Shown: positions 47,835-57,545, counted from the stretch's first letter. The stretch: DNA of 64,000 nt from Trichococcus sp. K1Tr (GCF_028309625.1 NZ_JAQMHR010000001.1:665039-729038); one strand, 5' to 3'. Notes: generated from the letters alone by a model not told the origin. Program-made: numbers and translations.

Positions 47835-49934
47835 TTATTGTCCGAAAGCGTCATTGGCCCAATCAAACAATTTTTGCGAACCCTCTCCGATGGTCTGTCC
47901 GAACGAACCCATTTCGTTCATGAACTCATCCAATCCATTTTTCAGCCCATTCATGATGCCACTGTCATAGGTTTCTTCGGCGGCAGCGACCGCAAATTCT
48001 GTCTGCGGGCTGATCGACAACAACGCACCCATCTCGGCACTGTACAAATTCGCCATCGTCTTTCCGGCGTTGTTCAGATTGTGGGCTTCATTGGTTTCGT
48101 CATACCCTAACCAAGTGGCGACGACAAGATCGGGTGTATACCCCACCATCCATTGCGACTTGATGTAGCCTGTTTCCCGATCTAGCTCCGTCGTTCCGGT
48201 CTTGCCGGCAATCACCATGCCGTTCGATGGTTGCGCCGATGCCCCGGTTCCGCCATCTGCATACACGCCCATCAGCATGCTCGTCATTTCCTCAGCGACT
48301 GCGGCTGTCGTTACGCGGTTTGTTTCCGGATTCGTATTGTCCACAATCACCGCTCCGGTCGCATCGACAATCTTCGTGATGAAGCGTGCTTCCGTGCGCA
48401 CCCCTTCATTCACGAAAGTCGTATAGGCACTGGCCAACTGCACTGGCGACACGCCGGTGCTCATCCCTCCGAGCGCAATCGCACCCAGATTTTCATCCGC
48501 TTCGCCGATGGAGATACCGAAATCCTCCAACTTGGCGATCCCTTTTTGGATGCCCAGCTTGTCCAACAGCCACACTGCGGACGTGTTCTTGCTCTCGGCA
48601 AGCGCTTGGTACATCGGCAAAGTGTCATACAGACTGTTTTGGTCATAGTTCCAAACGGAATAATCGTCATCGCCGTAAGTCAAGGAATCATCATCCATCA
48701 CTTCCGCATCAACTTCATATCCAGCCTCAAGAGCCGGCGTATAGACGGACAATGGTTTGATCGTCGAACCAGGTGCCATGGTCATCTGGGTCGCCCGGTT
48801 AAAGGTCCGGAAACCTTCATAATTCGTTGCTCCGACGACCGCCAGCACATCCCCTGTGGTCGGCTCCAAGGCAACAGAAGCACTCTGCAGCAGAGTCCCG
48901 TCTTCCGCAGTCGGCAGATAGGCATTCGCATAGGCAATATCCATCTGGGACTGATAATCCTGATCCAGACCGGTATAGATTTTGTAGCCCCGATTCAGCA
49001 GGTCCTCTTCATCCAGGCCGTAGGTATTGACGGCCTCGTCAATGACCGCATCGAAATAGTAGGGATAGTTGTAACTGCTGTTTGCATAATAGGTACCCAC
49101 TACATTGATGTCTTCAGCCATTGCCGCATCAGCGGTGGCTTGATCGATAAATGCATTATCTGCCAACAGCTGCAGGACCGTGTTCCTTCTAGCAATGCTC
49201 GCATCATAATCATCAATTGGATTATAATAGCTAGGCGACTTCAGGATTCCGGCCAGAACAGCCGCTTGCGCTAAACTGACTTCACTCGCTGATATTCCGA
49301 AGTATTTCTGCGAAGCATCCTCAACGCCCCACACCCCGGAACCGAAGTAAGCGTTGTTCAAGTACATCTCCAGGATTTCGTCCTTCGTGTATTTGCTTTC
49401 GATTTCGAATGCCAGAAACAATTCCTTGGCTTTTCGGATCAGCGTCTGATCCAGCGTCAGGTAGGCATTTTTGGCCAACTGTTGGGTAAGTGTCGAACCC
49501 CCGCCGACGATATTCCCGCCATTAACCACGAAGCCGACAGCGGCACGGCCGATTCCGATTGGGTCAACCCCAGTATGGGTGTAGAAACGTTTGTCCTCCG
49601 TCGAAACGACGGCAGTCTGGATATTCGTGGAAATCTGGTCGATTGTCACAAACGTCCCTTTCTGTGAATAGAGTTCTCCGGCTTCATTGCCGTAGCGATC
49701 GTAGATGACCGTTGTCTGTTCCAGACCGGCCCTCAGATTTTCGACATTGGCTGTCTTTGCCAAAAAGACAAGATAGGTGCTGCTGATCAATAAACCGATC
49801 AACGCGAACAAAGCGATAAACTTGTTGATTCGGTATTTCCGCCAGAAATTTTTTCGTTTCTCGTTGAAACGGACCCAACCGGCTTTTAACATTTCCTTAA
49901 ATGGTTTATTTTGCATTTTTTCATCCTTCTTCAT
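47835..49934 (-). CDS. Class A penicillin-binding protein (PBP1A/2A family)
   Basis: This 699-residue protein has a cytosolic start, one membrane segment (about residues 38-60) and a GT51 glycosyltransferase domain with STEDKRFYTHTGVD and GGSTLTQQLAKN. The transpeptidase domain has APGSTIKPLSVYT (SxxK), SKNTS (SxN) and AGKTGTTE (KTG). It polymerises and crosslinks peptidoglycan. Two ATG starts six codons apart are possible; both have purine-rich sites. It ends in its own terminator before the 52-bp repeats. Confidence 0.95.
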   Translation of the reverse strand: MKKDEKMQNKPFKEMLKAGWVRFNEKRKNFWRKYRINKFIALFALIGLLISSTYLVFLAKTANVENLRAGLEQTTVIYDRYGNEAGELYSQKGTFVTIDQISTNIQTAVVSTEDKRFYTHTGVDPIGIGRAAVGFVVNGGNIVGGGSTLTQQLAKNAYLTLDQTLIRKAKELFLAFEIESKYTKDEILEMYLNNAYFGSGVWGVEDASQKYFGISASEVSLAQAAVLAGILKSPSYYNPIDDYDASIARRNTVLQLLADNAFIDQATADAAMAEDINVVGTYYANSSYNYPYYFDAVIDEAVNTYGLDEEDLLNRGYKIYTGLDQDYQSQMDIAYANAYLPTAEDGTLLQSASVALEPTTGDVLAVVGATNYEGFRTFNRATQMTMAPGSTIKPLSVYTPALEAGYEVDAEVMDDDSLTYGDDDYSVWNYDQNSLYDTLPMYQALAESKNTSAVWLLDKLGIQKGIAKLEDFGISIGEADENLGAIALGGMSTGVSPVQLASAYTTFVNEGVRTEARFITKIVDATGAVIVDNTNPETNRVTTAAVAEEMTSMLMGVYADGGTGASAQPSNGMVIAGKTGTTELDRETGYIKSQWMVGYTPDLVVATWLGYDETNEAHNLNNAGKTMANLYSAEMGALLSISPQTEFAVAAAEETYDSGIMNGLKNGLDEFMNEMGSFGQTIGEGSQKLFDWANDAFGQ

Positions 49935-50101
49935 TTTCTACATCCCCCCGGCTTGCTGAATGCCTTTGCAGTGCGCGTGGCAGTGGAGACACAACATAAG
50001 CTTTTCACATGAAAGCACATTGCGATAACAGGATTCCGTATCATAGTAACAGGAATCACTCAAATAAGAAACCCGACTTAAGTCGCAGAAGTGCGCTCGT
50101 G

Positions 50102-50129
50102 TTGCAATTTCTCTATTTTGATTTATAAT
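50102..50129 (+). promoter_or_regulatory. Promoter of the CorC-like gene
   Basis: TTGCAA (50102-50107), 16 bases, TATAAT (50124-50129). The start would be near 50136, about 260 bases before the gene. Confidence 0.65.
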
Positions 50130-50135
50130 TTTAGC

Positions 50136-50393
50136 ATAAGTATCGTTTTGAAATAACCGTATTTTACTTAAATAATTATTAAGGTAGGTGGCACCAGTGG
50201 GACAGAACGCATCAGATGACAATCATCTGTAGACCAAAAGAATTTTCGAAAACGTGTATTTTCAGGGATTCTTTTGGTCGCTTTCATTTGTTTCAGCGTG
50301 AAACCAGAGATCTCGTGAAGAAATTTCCTATTCAGGATCATTATTTCACAGGAGGTGAAGTCTGCTGTCCTTAATGGAAGCAGACAATCAATT
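50136..50393 (+). promoter_or_regulatory. Long structured 5' leader of the CorC-like gene
   Basis: The leader of about 258 bases contains CAGATG/CATCTG (50213-50229) and a larger stem-loop: GACCAAAAGAAT (50232-50243) pairs perfectly with 50278-50289, with an inner GAAAA/TTTTC hairpin. GGAGGTGAAG (50351-50360) lies 38 bases before the likely ATG, an unusual gap. I could not match it to the M-box or yybP-ykoY classes. Confidence 0.5.
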
Positions 50394-51764
50394 ATGTCAA
50401 TTACAACCGGCTTACTATTATTTTTCCTCATCCTTTTCATCGCTTCATTTTTCGTTATGTCCGAATATGTGCTCGTTAGGATACGTCCTTCCCGGCTGGA
50501 TTTCCTTGTTGAAGAAGGAAATCCGCAAGCAAAATTATTGAAAAATATGACCGTGAAACTGGACAGCTATCTTTCAGCGACGCAACTGGGGGTTACGATC
50601 ACTTCCCTTGCTCTTGGTTGGTTAGGGGATCCTACCTTTAAACGCCTATTCGATACGCTTTTCGGCAACCTGCCGATTCCCGATGCGGCAGCAACCATCC
50701 TGTCCTTTGTTGTTTCATTCTCTGTCTTGACTTCCATCCAAGTCATCATCGGTGAACTCGTTCCCAAAAACGTCGCCTTGAGCCGCACGGAGAAAATGGG
50801 ATTGCGCATCGCAAAACCGTTGAACATTTGGTACCGCGTGATGTTCCCACTGATTTTTGTGCTGAACAAAACCGCCAACGGCATTTCCAAAGCGATCGGG
50901 ATGAAAACGATCGGCGAATCGGATGACAATGTGTCCGAAGAAGAACTCCGCCTGATCATGAGCCAAAGCTTGAAGAGCGGAGAAATCAACCGCGAGGAAT
51001 ACCAATTCGTGGAAAATGTCTTCAACTTCGATGAGCGGATGGCGCGCGAAATCATGGTTCCGCGTACAGAAATCGTAGCGGTGGACTTCAACATGTCGCT
51101 GACCGATATCGCGAAGGTCGTCCAACAGGAAAAATATACCCGCTATCCGGTCATGCGTGAGGACAAAGACTCAATCGTAGGCGTCATCAACACCAAAGAA
51201 GTCTTCGCCGCATTTGTCGAAGCTGTCCAAAACAAGGACGAAAGCAAATTCACCGTCACCGACTTCGTTCGCCCTGTCATCACGGTCATTGAAACGATTC
51301 CGATCAAGGAACTCTTGGTCAAGATGCAGAAGGAACATAACCAAGTCGCCATTTTGATTGACGAATACGGCGGCACAAGCGGCCTCGTTTCAATGGAGGA
51401 CATCGTGGAGGAAATCGTCGGCGACATCAGCGATGATTTCGAGACGAAAGATCAGCCCGAATTCATCATGCTTGGCGAGAACCATTACCGCATCAGTGCC
51501 CGCATGTTGATCGATGATGTCAACGACTTGTTCGGCTTGGATATCGACAACGAAAACGTGGATACGATGGGTGGCTGGCTGCTGGACCAAAAATATGATG
51601 TCAAGGAAGGCGAAGAAGTCGAATACCACGGCTACCGCTTCAAGGCGATCCAAAAAGAGAAAAACTCAATCCTCGTCATCGATATCTTCACGACAAGGAA
51701 GCTGAAAAACCATGTCGACTTTGCAGATTCGGAAGAAACAGAAGAACCCGATACAACAGAATAA
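50394..51764 (+). CDS. CNNM/CorC (HlyC-like) membrane protein with CBS pair
   Basis: This protein of about 456 residues has a DUF21 transmembrane domain (first span from MSITTGLLLFFLILFIASF, then spans near residues 60-85, 95-120 and 130-150), two CBS domains (ARPIMVPRTEIVAVD-type MVPRTEIVAVD and EHNQVAILIDEYGG) and a C-terminal CorC/HlyC domain (DTMGGWLLDQ). The family moves magnesium, cobalt or other divalent ions. The start is uncertain: GGAGG at 50351 is too far from the ATG at 50394, and GTG at 50355 overlaps it. Confidence 0.85.
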   Translation: MSITTGLLLFFLILFIASFFVMSEYVLVRIRPSRLDFLVEEGNPQAKLLKNMTVKLDSYLSATQLGVTITSLALGWLGDPTFKRLFDTLFGNLPIPDAAATILSFVVSFSVLTSIQVIIGELVPKNVALSRTEKMGLRIAKPLNIWYRVMFPLIFVLNKTANGISKAIGMKTIGESDDNVSEEELRLIMSQSLKSGEINREEYQFVENVFNFDERMAREIMVPRTEIVAVDFNMSLTDIAKVVQQEKYTRYPVMREDKDSIVGVINTKEVFAAFVEAVQNKDESKFTVTDFVRPVITVIETIPIKELLVKMQKEHNQVAILIDEYGGTSGLVSMEDIVEEIVGDISDDFETKDQPEFIMLGENHYRISARMLIDDVNDLFGLDIDNENVDTMGGWLLDQKYDVKEGEEVEYHGYRFKAIQKEKNSILVIDIFTTRKLKNHVDFADSEETEEPDTTE

Positions 51765-51771
51765 GCAAACG

Positions 51772-51821
51772 AAAAAGACTTTGCGATCAGGCTTTTGAAT
51801 GCCTGCCGCAAAGTCTTTTTT
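51772..51821. terminator. Bidirectional terminator between the CorC-like and phosphomutase genes
   Basis: AAAAAGACTTTGCG (51772-51785) pairs with 51807-51820, with an inner CAGGC/GCCTG stem. Confidence 0.92.
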
Positions 51822-51833
51822 TGATGGAATTTC

Positions 51834-53369
51834 TTAATGAAGATGCCCTGTATCCAACTCCGGACGCCCTTTGAAGAAAGGCAGCACTGTCTTCGCGATC
51901 AACGGCAGTTTGCCGACTGCATCGCTTTCGATCGTCCATACCAACAACGGTTCATGCAGGCTCAAACGCAAGATGAACCAGCCTTCCCCGTACTGGCCGC
52001 TCAGATTCACGCGCACGCCCTCCAGATGATCCGCAATCAATGTCATGTCCTCGGTCGCAGCGATGAAAGCCGCAAAATCCTTGATGATGGCATTGCCCAC
52101 TTCAAAAATCGGTTCTTCGATGATCGTGAAGCGGTACTCCATCGTTTCAGCCGGCTGACCAAGCGTCGCGATCATATCCCCCAAACGCTTCCCCTTCGTT
52201 GACAGCTGCGCATCCGCAATCAGCAGTTTTGCGATCAGGTAGGCGCCATCATCCAGGAAATAGTTTTCCTTCAGCGCCGCATGTCCGCTCGTTTCGATCG
52301 CCAACACCGCATTGGTGCCCGCTTCATTCAATTCGATGCTACGGTTGATGACATTCCGGTATCCGGTCAGATAACGGTCTTGGACCCCGCCAAGGCCCGT
52401 GATGAACGTCTCCAAGTGGGCGGAAGTCGCGGAATTTGTTACGATCGTCGCGCCTGGCTCTTCATTCAACAGCACCGCCGAAATCAACGCAATCAGATTG
52501 TTGCGGTTGAACGCTTTTCCGTCGCTGTCGACGATTGCGGAACGGTCCACATCCGTGTCGAAGATGATCCCAAGATCAGCCTGGTTGGCGATGACCGCAT
52601 CCTGGATGCTCTTCATGGCGGCTTTGTTATCCGGATTCGGGACGTGATTCGGGAAAGTACCGTCCGGATCCAAGAATTGGCTGCCGGAAGTGGTGGCTCC
52701 CAATGGCTGCAGCACCTGTTCCACAAAGAATCCGCCCGCTCCGTTGCCTGCATCCACGATGATGTGGCGTCCGGTCAAAGGCTGCTCAGGGTTTTCAGAT
52801 GAAGCGATGCCTTTGCGGATCTTGTCCTGAAGATCGGCTGCATAAGTCGAAAGCAGATCCATCTCGGTCACAACTGCAGCTTGTTCTTTCTCCGCGAATG
52901 CTTCAGGCATTTCGTAGGCATATTCCAGAATTTCTTCGATATCTTCGTGTTCAGCTCCACCCGTTTTGGTGAAGAATTTCAGTCCGTTGTATTCAAAAGG
53001 AAGATGGCTGGCCGTGATCATGATTGCTGCATCCGTCGCGTAATCTTCGTATTGCGTCGACATGAACATCGCCGGCGTAGTGCAGAGGCCGACATCGATG
53101 ATCTCGATGGCATAAGGCGCCATGCCTGCCATAAGTGCCGCTTTGATGTCCCCTCCGGATAAGCGGCTGTCCTGTCCGATCGCAATTTTGACTTTCTTTT
53201 CGCCGTTTAGGTTGATGTTTTTCCCCTTTTGCAGCCAGTCCACGAAACCATATCCGATGCGCGTCACTTTGTCCGCCGTCAGCGTCGCTTCATGTTTTTC
53301 TGTCGCTATCGCAATCCCGCGAACATCCGATCCATTCTGTAAGGCCAATAATGCAGATTTTTCCATCAT
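51834..53369 (-). CDS. Phosphoglucomutase/phosphomannomutase family protein
   Basis: This protein of about 511 residues is an alpha-D-phosphohexomutase: MITASHLPFEYNGLKFF carries the phosphoserine, IFDTDVDRSAIVD the metal-binding DxDxDR, and VLAIETSGHAAL the sugar-binding EXSG-like loop. It could act on glucose or mannose phosphates; the exact substrate is open. AGGGG lies about 5 bases before ATG at 53369 and 8 before ATG at 53366; an earlier ATG at 53411 is unlikely. Confidence 0.87.
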   Translation of the reverse strand: MMEKSALLALQNGSDVRGIAIATEKHEATLTADKVTRIGYGFVDWLQKGKNINLNGEKKVKIAIGQDSRLSGGDIKAALMAGMAPYAIEIIDVGLCTTPAMFMSTQYEDYATDAAIMITASHLPFEYNGLKFFTKTGGAEHEDIEEILEYAYEMPEAFAEKEQAAVVTEMDLLSTYAADLQDKIRKGIASSENPEQPLTGRHIIVDAGNGAGGFFVEQVLQPLGATTSGSQFLDPDGTFPNHVPNPDNKAAMKSIQDAVIANQADLGIIFDTDVDRSAIVDSDGKAFNRNNLIALISAVLLNEEPGATIVTNSATSAHLETFITGLGGVQDRYLTGYRNVINRSIELNEAGTNAVLAIETSGHAALKENYFLDDGAYLIAKLLIADAQLSTKGKRLGDMIATLGQPAETMEYRFTIIEEPIFEVGNAIIKDFAAFIAATEDMTLIADHLEGVRVNLSGQYGEGWFILRLSLHEPLLVWTIESDAVGKLPLIAKTVLPFFKGRPELDTGHLH

Positions 53370-53422
53370 TCCATCCCCTTTTCGATTTTCCGTTACATCC
53401 ATTATACCCATTCAACGGAAAT

Positions 53423-53458
53423 AAAAAAAGAACGGCCGAAGCTTTTTTGCTTCGGCCG
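53423..53458 (-). terminator. Terminator of trmL
   Basis: CGGCCGAAGC (53433-53442) pairs with 53449-53458; the reverse strand continues TTCTTTTTTT. Confidence 0.92.
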
Positions 53459-53485
53459 AACAGTTTAAAAGCGGAACGGGTTCGT

Positions 53486-53995
53486 TCAACCCTTCAACTT
53501 GTCGTTCTCATAAGTATGGGTCAGTTCCAGATTGGGGAAACCTTGTTGGCGCAGCGCTTCATAAACGATCATGCAGGCTGTGTTCGAAAGGTTCAGGGAA
53601 CGCACATGCTCATCGTTCATCGGAATGCGCAGACATTTTTCAGCATTTTCCTGCATGAAAGATTCGGGCAGGCCGGTCGTCTCTTTGCCGAAGATGAAGA
53701 ATACGTCCTCATCCTTCGTGAAGTCGGCTTCGCTGTAGATGCGGTCGGCGAACTTTGTGATCAGATACAGCTGGCGATCGCCCAAAAATTCGAGGAATGC
53801 CGGCAGATCCGCATGATGGATGATGTTCACGTCATGCCAATAGTCGAGCCCGGCGCGTTTCAGCTGCTTATCATCGGTTGAAAAGCCCAACGGTTCGATC
53901 AGATGCAAAGTTGTATTGGTTGCAGCGCAAGTGCGCGCGATATTGCCTGTATTCGCAGGGATCTGCGGTTCAAATAGTACGATATGGTTGGTCAT
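53486..53995 (-). CDS. trmL: tRNA (cytidine(34)-2'-O)-methyltransferase
   Basis: This 169-residue SPOUT methyltransferase has [20 protein letters not shown] at the N-terminus, [11 protein letters not shown] and [14 protein letters not shown] at the knot. TrmL methylates the wobble ribose of tRNA-Leu; a tRNA-Leu(CAA), a typical substrate, is encoded at the right end of this window. It lies 26 bp after queG. Confidence 0.95.
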   Translation of the reverse strand: MTNHIVLFEPQIPANTGNIARTCAATNTTLHLIEPLGFSTDDKQLKRAGLDYWHDVNIIHHADLPAFLEFLGDRQLYLITKFADRIYSEADFTKDEDVFFIFGKETTGLPESFMQENAEKCLRIPMNDEHVRSLNLSNTACMIVYEALRQQGFPNLELTHTYENDKLKG

Positions 53996-54021
53996 AAATG
54001 AGACTCCTTTATTCTGTTAGA

Positions 54022-55179
54022 TTAATCTGTTTCCTTGATATCAAGTATTTTCAGATAAGCCTTCTCCATTTCGGCTTTGGTTTCTTCGTCCGTTTCGATT
54101 ATAAGCCGTTCGGAGAAAAATGCCAACAATTCCGGATTGGATTCGCGCACGATCTCCGCGATGGCCCAAGCAGCCGTCCCGCGCAGCACCGGCCGGGGAT
54201 CCTGCTCAATCATCCGCAGCAGCTCCGGAATAGCCGTCCGATCGCGATAATTCGCCAAAGCAATGACCGCGTTGCGTTGCAGCGGTTTCTTGCCGCGCCA
54301 CGAACCAGCCAAATGTCCGAATTGCTCCTTGAATTCCCGATTAGAGATCGTCAGCATCGGCTGCAGCACAGGCGTGACGCTTTCCGGTTCCGGCTCCATT
54401 TCCGGATGCAGGTGATGATCCATGCCCCGATTATATGGGCAGACTTGCTGGCAAATGTCACATCCGTAAATGACGTGGCCTATTTTTTGGCGGTACTCTT
54501 CCGGCATATACCCTTTTGTCTGCGTCTGGTAGGAAAGACAGATTTTCGGGTTCAATTGGCCGTTGCCGAGGATCGCCCCGGTCGGACAGAAGTCCACACA
54601 GCGCGTGCATTCCCCGCAACCGAAGACACCCGGTTCATCCGCAGGGAAAGGGATATCGGTGATGATTTCCCCCAAGTAGACGTAGGAACCGAATTCCCGC
54701 GTGATCAACAGGCCGTTGCGGCCGATGAAGCCCAATCCGGCCCGTTGCGCCACCACGGTATCGATCAGCTCGCCCGTGTCCACCATCGGTTTGAAGCGGG
54801 CACCCGGAATTTTTTCCTGGATGAAGGCGATCAAGCGGTCCATCCTTTCGCGGAGAATGACATGGTAGTCGGTCCCCCAGGAAGCGCGCGAGAAATTACC
54901 GCGGCGTTCCCCACGCACCCGCTCAGCCTTTTCGGTCATTTTGCTCGGGTAGGCCAGCGCAATCGAAAGGATCGATTGCGGATTGTCGAATATCCGGTCC
55001 GGATAAATCCGTTCGTCCAGGACCTGATGCTCAAAGCCGACCGTATGGCCCTTCGCATGCTGCTCCTTCAAACTTTCCAACATATATTCAAAAGGTTCGG
55101 CAGTTGTAAATCCCAGTTTGTCGATACCCAGTTTTTTGCTTTCTTCTATTATTTCAGCCTTCAATGCGGCAAAATCCAT
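54022..55179 (-). CDS. queG: Epoxyqueuosine reductase
   Basis: This 385-residue protein has two 4Fe-4S motifs ([16 protein letters not shown] and [11 protein letters not shown]), an N-terminal cobalamin-binding domain and C-terminal HEAT-like repeats ([18 protein letters not shown]). It performs the last step of queuosine synthesis at tRNA position 34. It is cotranscribed with trmL, which modifies the same position. A candidate attenuated leader or small RNA lies upstream. Confidence 0.95.
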   Translation of the reverse strand: MDFAALKAEIIEESKKLGIDKLGFTTAEPFEYMLESLKEQHAKGHTVGFEHQVLDERIYPDRIFDNPQSILSIALAYPSKMTEKAERVRGERRGNFSRASWGTDYHVILRERMDRLIAFIQEKIPGARFKPMVDTGELIDTVVAQRAGLGFIGRNGLLITREFGSYVYLGEIITDIPFPADEPGVFGCGECTRCVDFCPTGAILGNGQLNPKICLSYQTQTKGYMPEEYRQKIGHVIYGCDICQQVCPYNRGMDHHLHPEMEPEPESVTPVLQPMLTISNREFKEQFGHLAGSWRGKKPLQRNAVIALANYRDRTAIPELLRMIEQDPRPVLRGTAAWAIAEIVRESNPELLAFFSERLIIETDEETKAEMEKAYLKILDIKETD

Positions 55180-55260
55180 TTTCCCCTGCTCCTGACAGTC
55201 AGTATTTTGTGTACCGTTCGGTGCCTTTATCGACCTCCGAAAAAGATTGCGAAAATACGC

Positions 55261-55359
55261 ACAAAAAAACGTATCGTTTCGGTGTCAGGCACGGCGAATG
55301 CGATACGTTGGTCAAGGTCATTTTGTGGAACAAAACGATAATAATGGCTACAAAATGAT
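55261..55359 (-). ncRNA. Candidate small RNA or queG attenuator
   Basis: The reverse-strand transcript of about 99 nt runs from the promoter at 55366-55393. A first hairpin pairs CATTTTGT with ACAAAATG (outer bases about 55319-55357). The second pairs AACGTATCG with CGATACGTT (55268-55276 with 55301-55309), has inner TTCG/CGAA and GTG/CAC stems, and is followed by seven U residues. queG starts 82 bases further on. It could be a free RNA or a leader in which most transcripts stop. It is no preQ1 class I know. Confidence 0.55.
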
Positions 55360-55365
55360 ATACGT

Positions 55366-55393
55366 ATTATAGCATATCACACCGCTGTGTCAA
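55366..55393 (-). promoter_or_regulatory. Consensus sigmaA promoter with extended -10
   Basis: TTGACA (55388-55393), a 16-base spacer ending in TGC, and TATAAT (55366-55371) on the reverse strand: one of the best promoters in the window. Confidence 0.85.
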
Positions 55394-55434
55394 CATTTTT
55401 CAGAAACTTTGCCTAGCTTTCAGTTATGCGAAAA

Positions 55435-56292
55435 TCAGACCGCTTTGCTGGCGACCAAAAGCGTGACTGCCACTGTGACAGACTTCAACGGATTTGCCGC
55501 CGCATTTGCTAGCGATTCGTCAGATGCGCCCCACGACAAAGGCGTCATCTCCATCAGCCAGCCATAGCTTTTGGCATCAAGATCCACGGTATAGATGACT
55601 TCTTCACTGACAGCATCCGGATAAATATCGTAGAATCGGTCCACCACTTGTTGATTGTCGTACTCTCTTTTTGTCGTATCCAAGGCATACAACTGCTCCC
55701 GCAACTCGATCAAATACTGTGCATTCGGCACAACTTTGATGACCTTACCGCCTGGTTTCAAAACACGGTCGAATTCCTGATACTGCGATGGTGAAAAAAT
55801 GTTCAAGATGACATCAAAGGCACTCTCGGAAAAAGGTGAATGCGCCAGATCGGCCACACACCAGAAGGCATCCGGGAAAAAGTTGCTGGCCGCCAACTGG
55901 ATAGCATCCTTCGAAATATCAAAGCCGATTTTTGTTCCCTTTAAACCCTTTTCGGTCAAATAATGCAGATGGGATCCTTCGCCGCAACCGACATCCAGAA
56001 CAGTCGCCTCTTCCGGCTTGTCGATATGGGCATAAACGGCATCCAGCAACGGGTGGAAAAAGCCGGTGTCCGCCAAATTTTTCCGGCTCGACAGCATCTC
56101 TTTGCCGTATTCATTCTGGCCGCCCTTCATCAACAGATGCAGTGTTCCCTTTTTTGATACATCAAAATGATGTCCATTTGCGCAGACGACGCTATACCCA
56201 TCCACCGTCTCAAATTTTCCTTTGCAGATAGGACACTGGAAGAGATTCCGATGCTGTTTCAGATAGAGACTGCCCGCCTCGATTTTTTTCAT
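55435..56292 (-). CDS. rlmA: 23S rRNA (guanine-N1)-methyltransferase RlmA
   Basis: This 285-residue protein has an N-terminal zinc finger (CPIC, then CANGHHFD) and a SAM domain with VLDVGCGEGSHLHYL and NIFSPSQYQEFDRVLKPGG. It methylates G745 or G748 of 23S rRNA; the Gram-positive TlrB branch uses G748, and I cannot choose between them here. It is monocistronic. Confidence 0.92.
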   Translation of the reverse strand: MKKIEAGSLYLKQHRNLFQCPICKGKFETVDGYSVVCANGHHFDVSKKGTLHLLMKGGQNEYGKEMLSSRKNLADTGFFHPLLDAVYAHIDKPEEATVLDVGCGEGSHLHYLTEKGLKGTKIGFDISKDAIQLAASNFFPDAFWCVADLAHSPFSESAFDVILNIFSPSQYQEFDRVLKPGGKVIKVVPNAQYLIELREQLYALDTTKREYDNQQVVDRFYDIYPDAVSEEVIYTVDLDAKSYGWLMEMTPLSWGASDESLANAAANPLKSVTVAVTLLVASKAV

Positions 56293-56508
56293 AATTAACG
56301 TTCCTTTCTCTGCCTCTTCCGACTACCCGGTGCGAGGCATTCCCTGACTAAAACTCCTCTAACAGTTTACCATACAACCCGTTTGGAATCAGCTATCGCT
56401 TTCGTCATCGCGTTTTGGAACCGGCTTCATTTTTATGGAATTCTGGTAGCAGTAGGTATATACTGAGGGTGAACAAAAGCTTCACTTAAAAGAAAGGAGA
56501 TTTTTCAA

Positions 56509-56919
56509 ATGTCAAACGAATTACGCAAAAGCAACAGTTTCTTCGACCTGCTGTCGGATACCGGATCGATGTTCCAAAATCGTTTTTTTCAGGAAATAAA
56601 ATTGGACGTTCATGAAACCGAGGACAACTATCAAGTGACAGCCGATCTGCCGGGCTACAGCAAAGAGGATATCACTGTGGATTATGACAACGACATTCTC
56701 TCCATTTCAGCCGTCCGCAAATCGGAAAAAGTCGAAAAAGACGATAAAGGACAAATCATCCGCCAAGAACGTTCTTCGGGTTCCGTCCACAGGGAAATTT
56801 ATTTGAAAGGCATCAACGAAGAAGATATTACAGCTACTCTGACGGAGGGCGTCTTGAATTTGGTGCTTCCGAAAAAAGAACCAACCGTACTTTCAAAACG
56901 TAAAATTGAAATTTTCTGA
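56509..56919 (+). CDS. hsp20: Small heat shock protein Hsp20
   Basis: This 136-residue alpha-crystallin domain protein has LDVHETEDNYQVTADLPGYS, then EDITVDYDNDILSISA, and ends with GVLNLVLPKKEP plus a short I-x-I/V-like tail (KRKIEIF). It is an ATP-independent holdase. AAAGGAG precedes the ATG. TATACT at about 56458-56463 may be its -10. I find no CIRCE (GAGTGCTAA) sequence. A terminator follows. Confidence 0.95.
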   Translation: MSNELRKSNSFFDLLSDTGSMFQNRFFQEIKLDVHETEDNYQVTADLPGYSKEDITVDYDNDILSISAVRKSEKVEKDDKGQIIRQERSSGSVHREIYLKGINEEDITATLTEGVLNLVLPKKEPTVLSKRKIEIF

Positions 56920-56933
56920 TACTTAAAGAATAT

Positions 56934-56976
56934 ACCGAGCAAACCGCTTCTTTGGCTTGCTCGGTCTATTTTTTTG
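56934..56976 (+). terminator. Terminator of hsp20
   Basis: ACCGAGCAA (56934-56942) pairs with 56957-56965, followed by a T-rich tail. Confidence 0.9.
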
Positions 56977-56997
56977 CCTCAAAATCTCAAACTTCAC

Positions 56998-57026
56998 TTG
57001 AACAATCGGATATTAAGCGATAAAAT
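56998..57026 (+). promoter_or_regulatory. Promoter of the Rrf2-YhgE operon with possible operator
   Basis: TTGAAC (56998-57003), 17 bases, TAAAAT (57021-57026). ATCG-N9-CGAT (57005-57021) spans the spacer and could be an Rrf2 site. Confidence 0.6.
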
Positions 57027-57068
57027 ACATCCATGGATAAATCATATCTACGAAAGAAGGCGAAAATG

Positions 57069-57545
57069 ATGAAAATGAAAAGTGGCGTGGAGCAAGCCAT
57101 CTGCATTCTGATCATGTTGGCGACCCAAATCGATCAGCGTCCGATCAAAAGCACTATCCTTAGCAAGCGTTTGTCCGTCTCCGATTCCTATCTGAAGAAA
57201 GTAATGCGTTCCCTTGTCGTTTCTGGATTGGTCGATTCCGAAGCCGGCAAGGACGGCGGATTCAAATTAAGCCTGACTCCAGAAGAAATCACGATGCTGC
57301 ACATCTATGAAGCGATCGAAGGAACACACAGCTTTGTCCGGCCGACCAATCTGGCCGAAAAGGTTTTCCTGCGTGCAGAAAAAATCAAGGACAAAAAAAA
57401 GGAAGTCCTCGCAGTATTCTTCGATGCAGAGCAGCAATTCAAAGCCCGCTTGCAGAAATACACACTCGATTCGCTCTTGGTTGAAGGCTCTGAAAGGGTC
57501 GGAACCGTAGATTGGGAATCCATCGTCCTGTCTGCAGAAATTTAA
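57069..57545 (+). CDS. Rrf2 family transcriptional regulator without Fe-S cysteines
   Basis: This protein of about 158 residues has an Rrf2 winged helix: SGVEQAICILIMLA, LSKRLSVSDSYLKKVMRSLV and the wing DGGFKLSLTPEEITMLHIYEAI. It has a single cysteine, so the three-Cys Fe-S cluster of IscR/NsrR is absent; it is closer to YwnA/CymR-type members. ATG pairs at 57066 and 57069 follow AGAAGG; the second has better spacing. yhgE starts 19 bp later, so it probably controls that gene. Confidence 0.85.
   Translation: MKMKSGVEQAICILIMLATQIDQRPIKSTILSKRLSVSDSYLKKVMRSLVVSGLVDSEAGKDGGFKLSLTPEEITMLHIYEAIEGTHSFVRPTNLAEKVFLRAEKIKDKKKEVLAVFFDAEQQFKARLQKYTLDSLLVEGSERVGTVDWESIVLSAEI

Noticed and set aside
56340..56508. 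CIRCE element for hsp20
   Set aside because: No TTAGCACTC/GAGTGCTAA pair is present in the upstream region.
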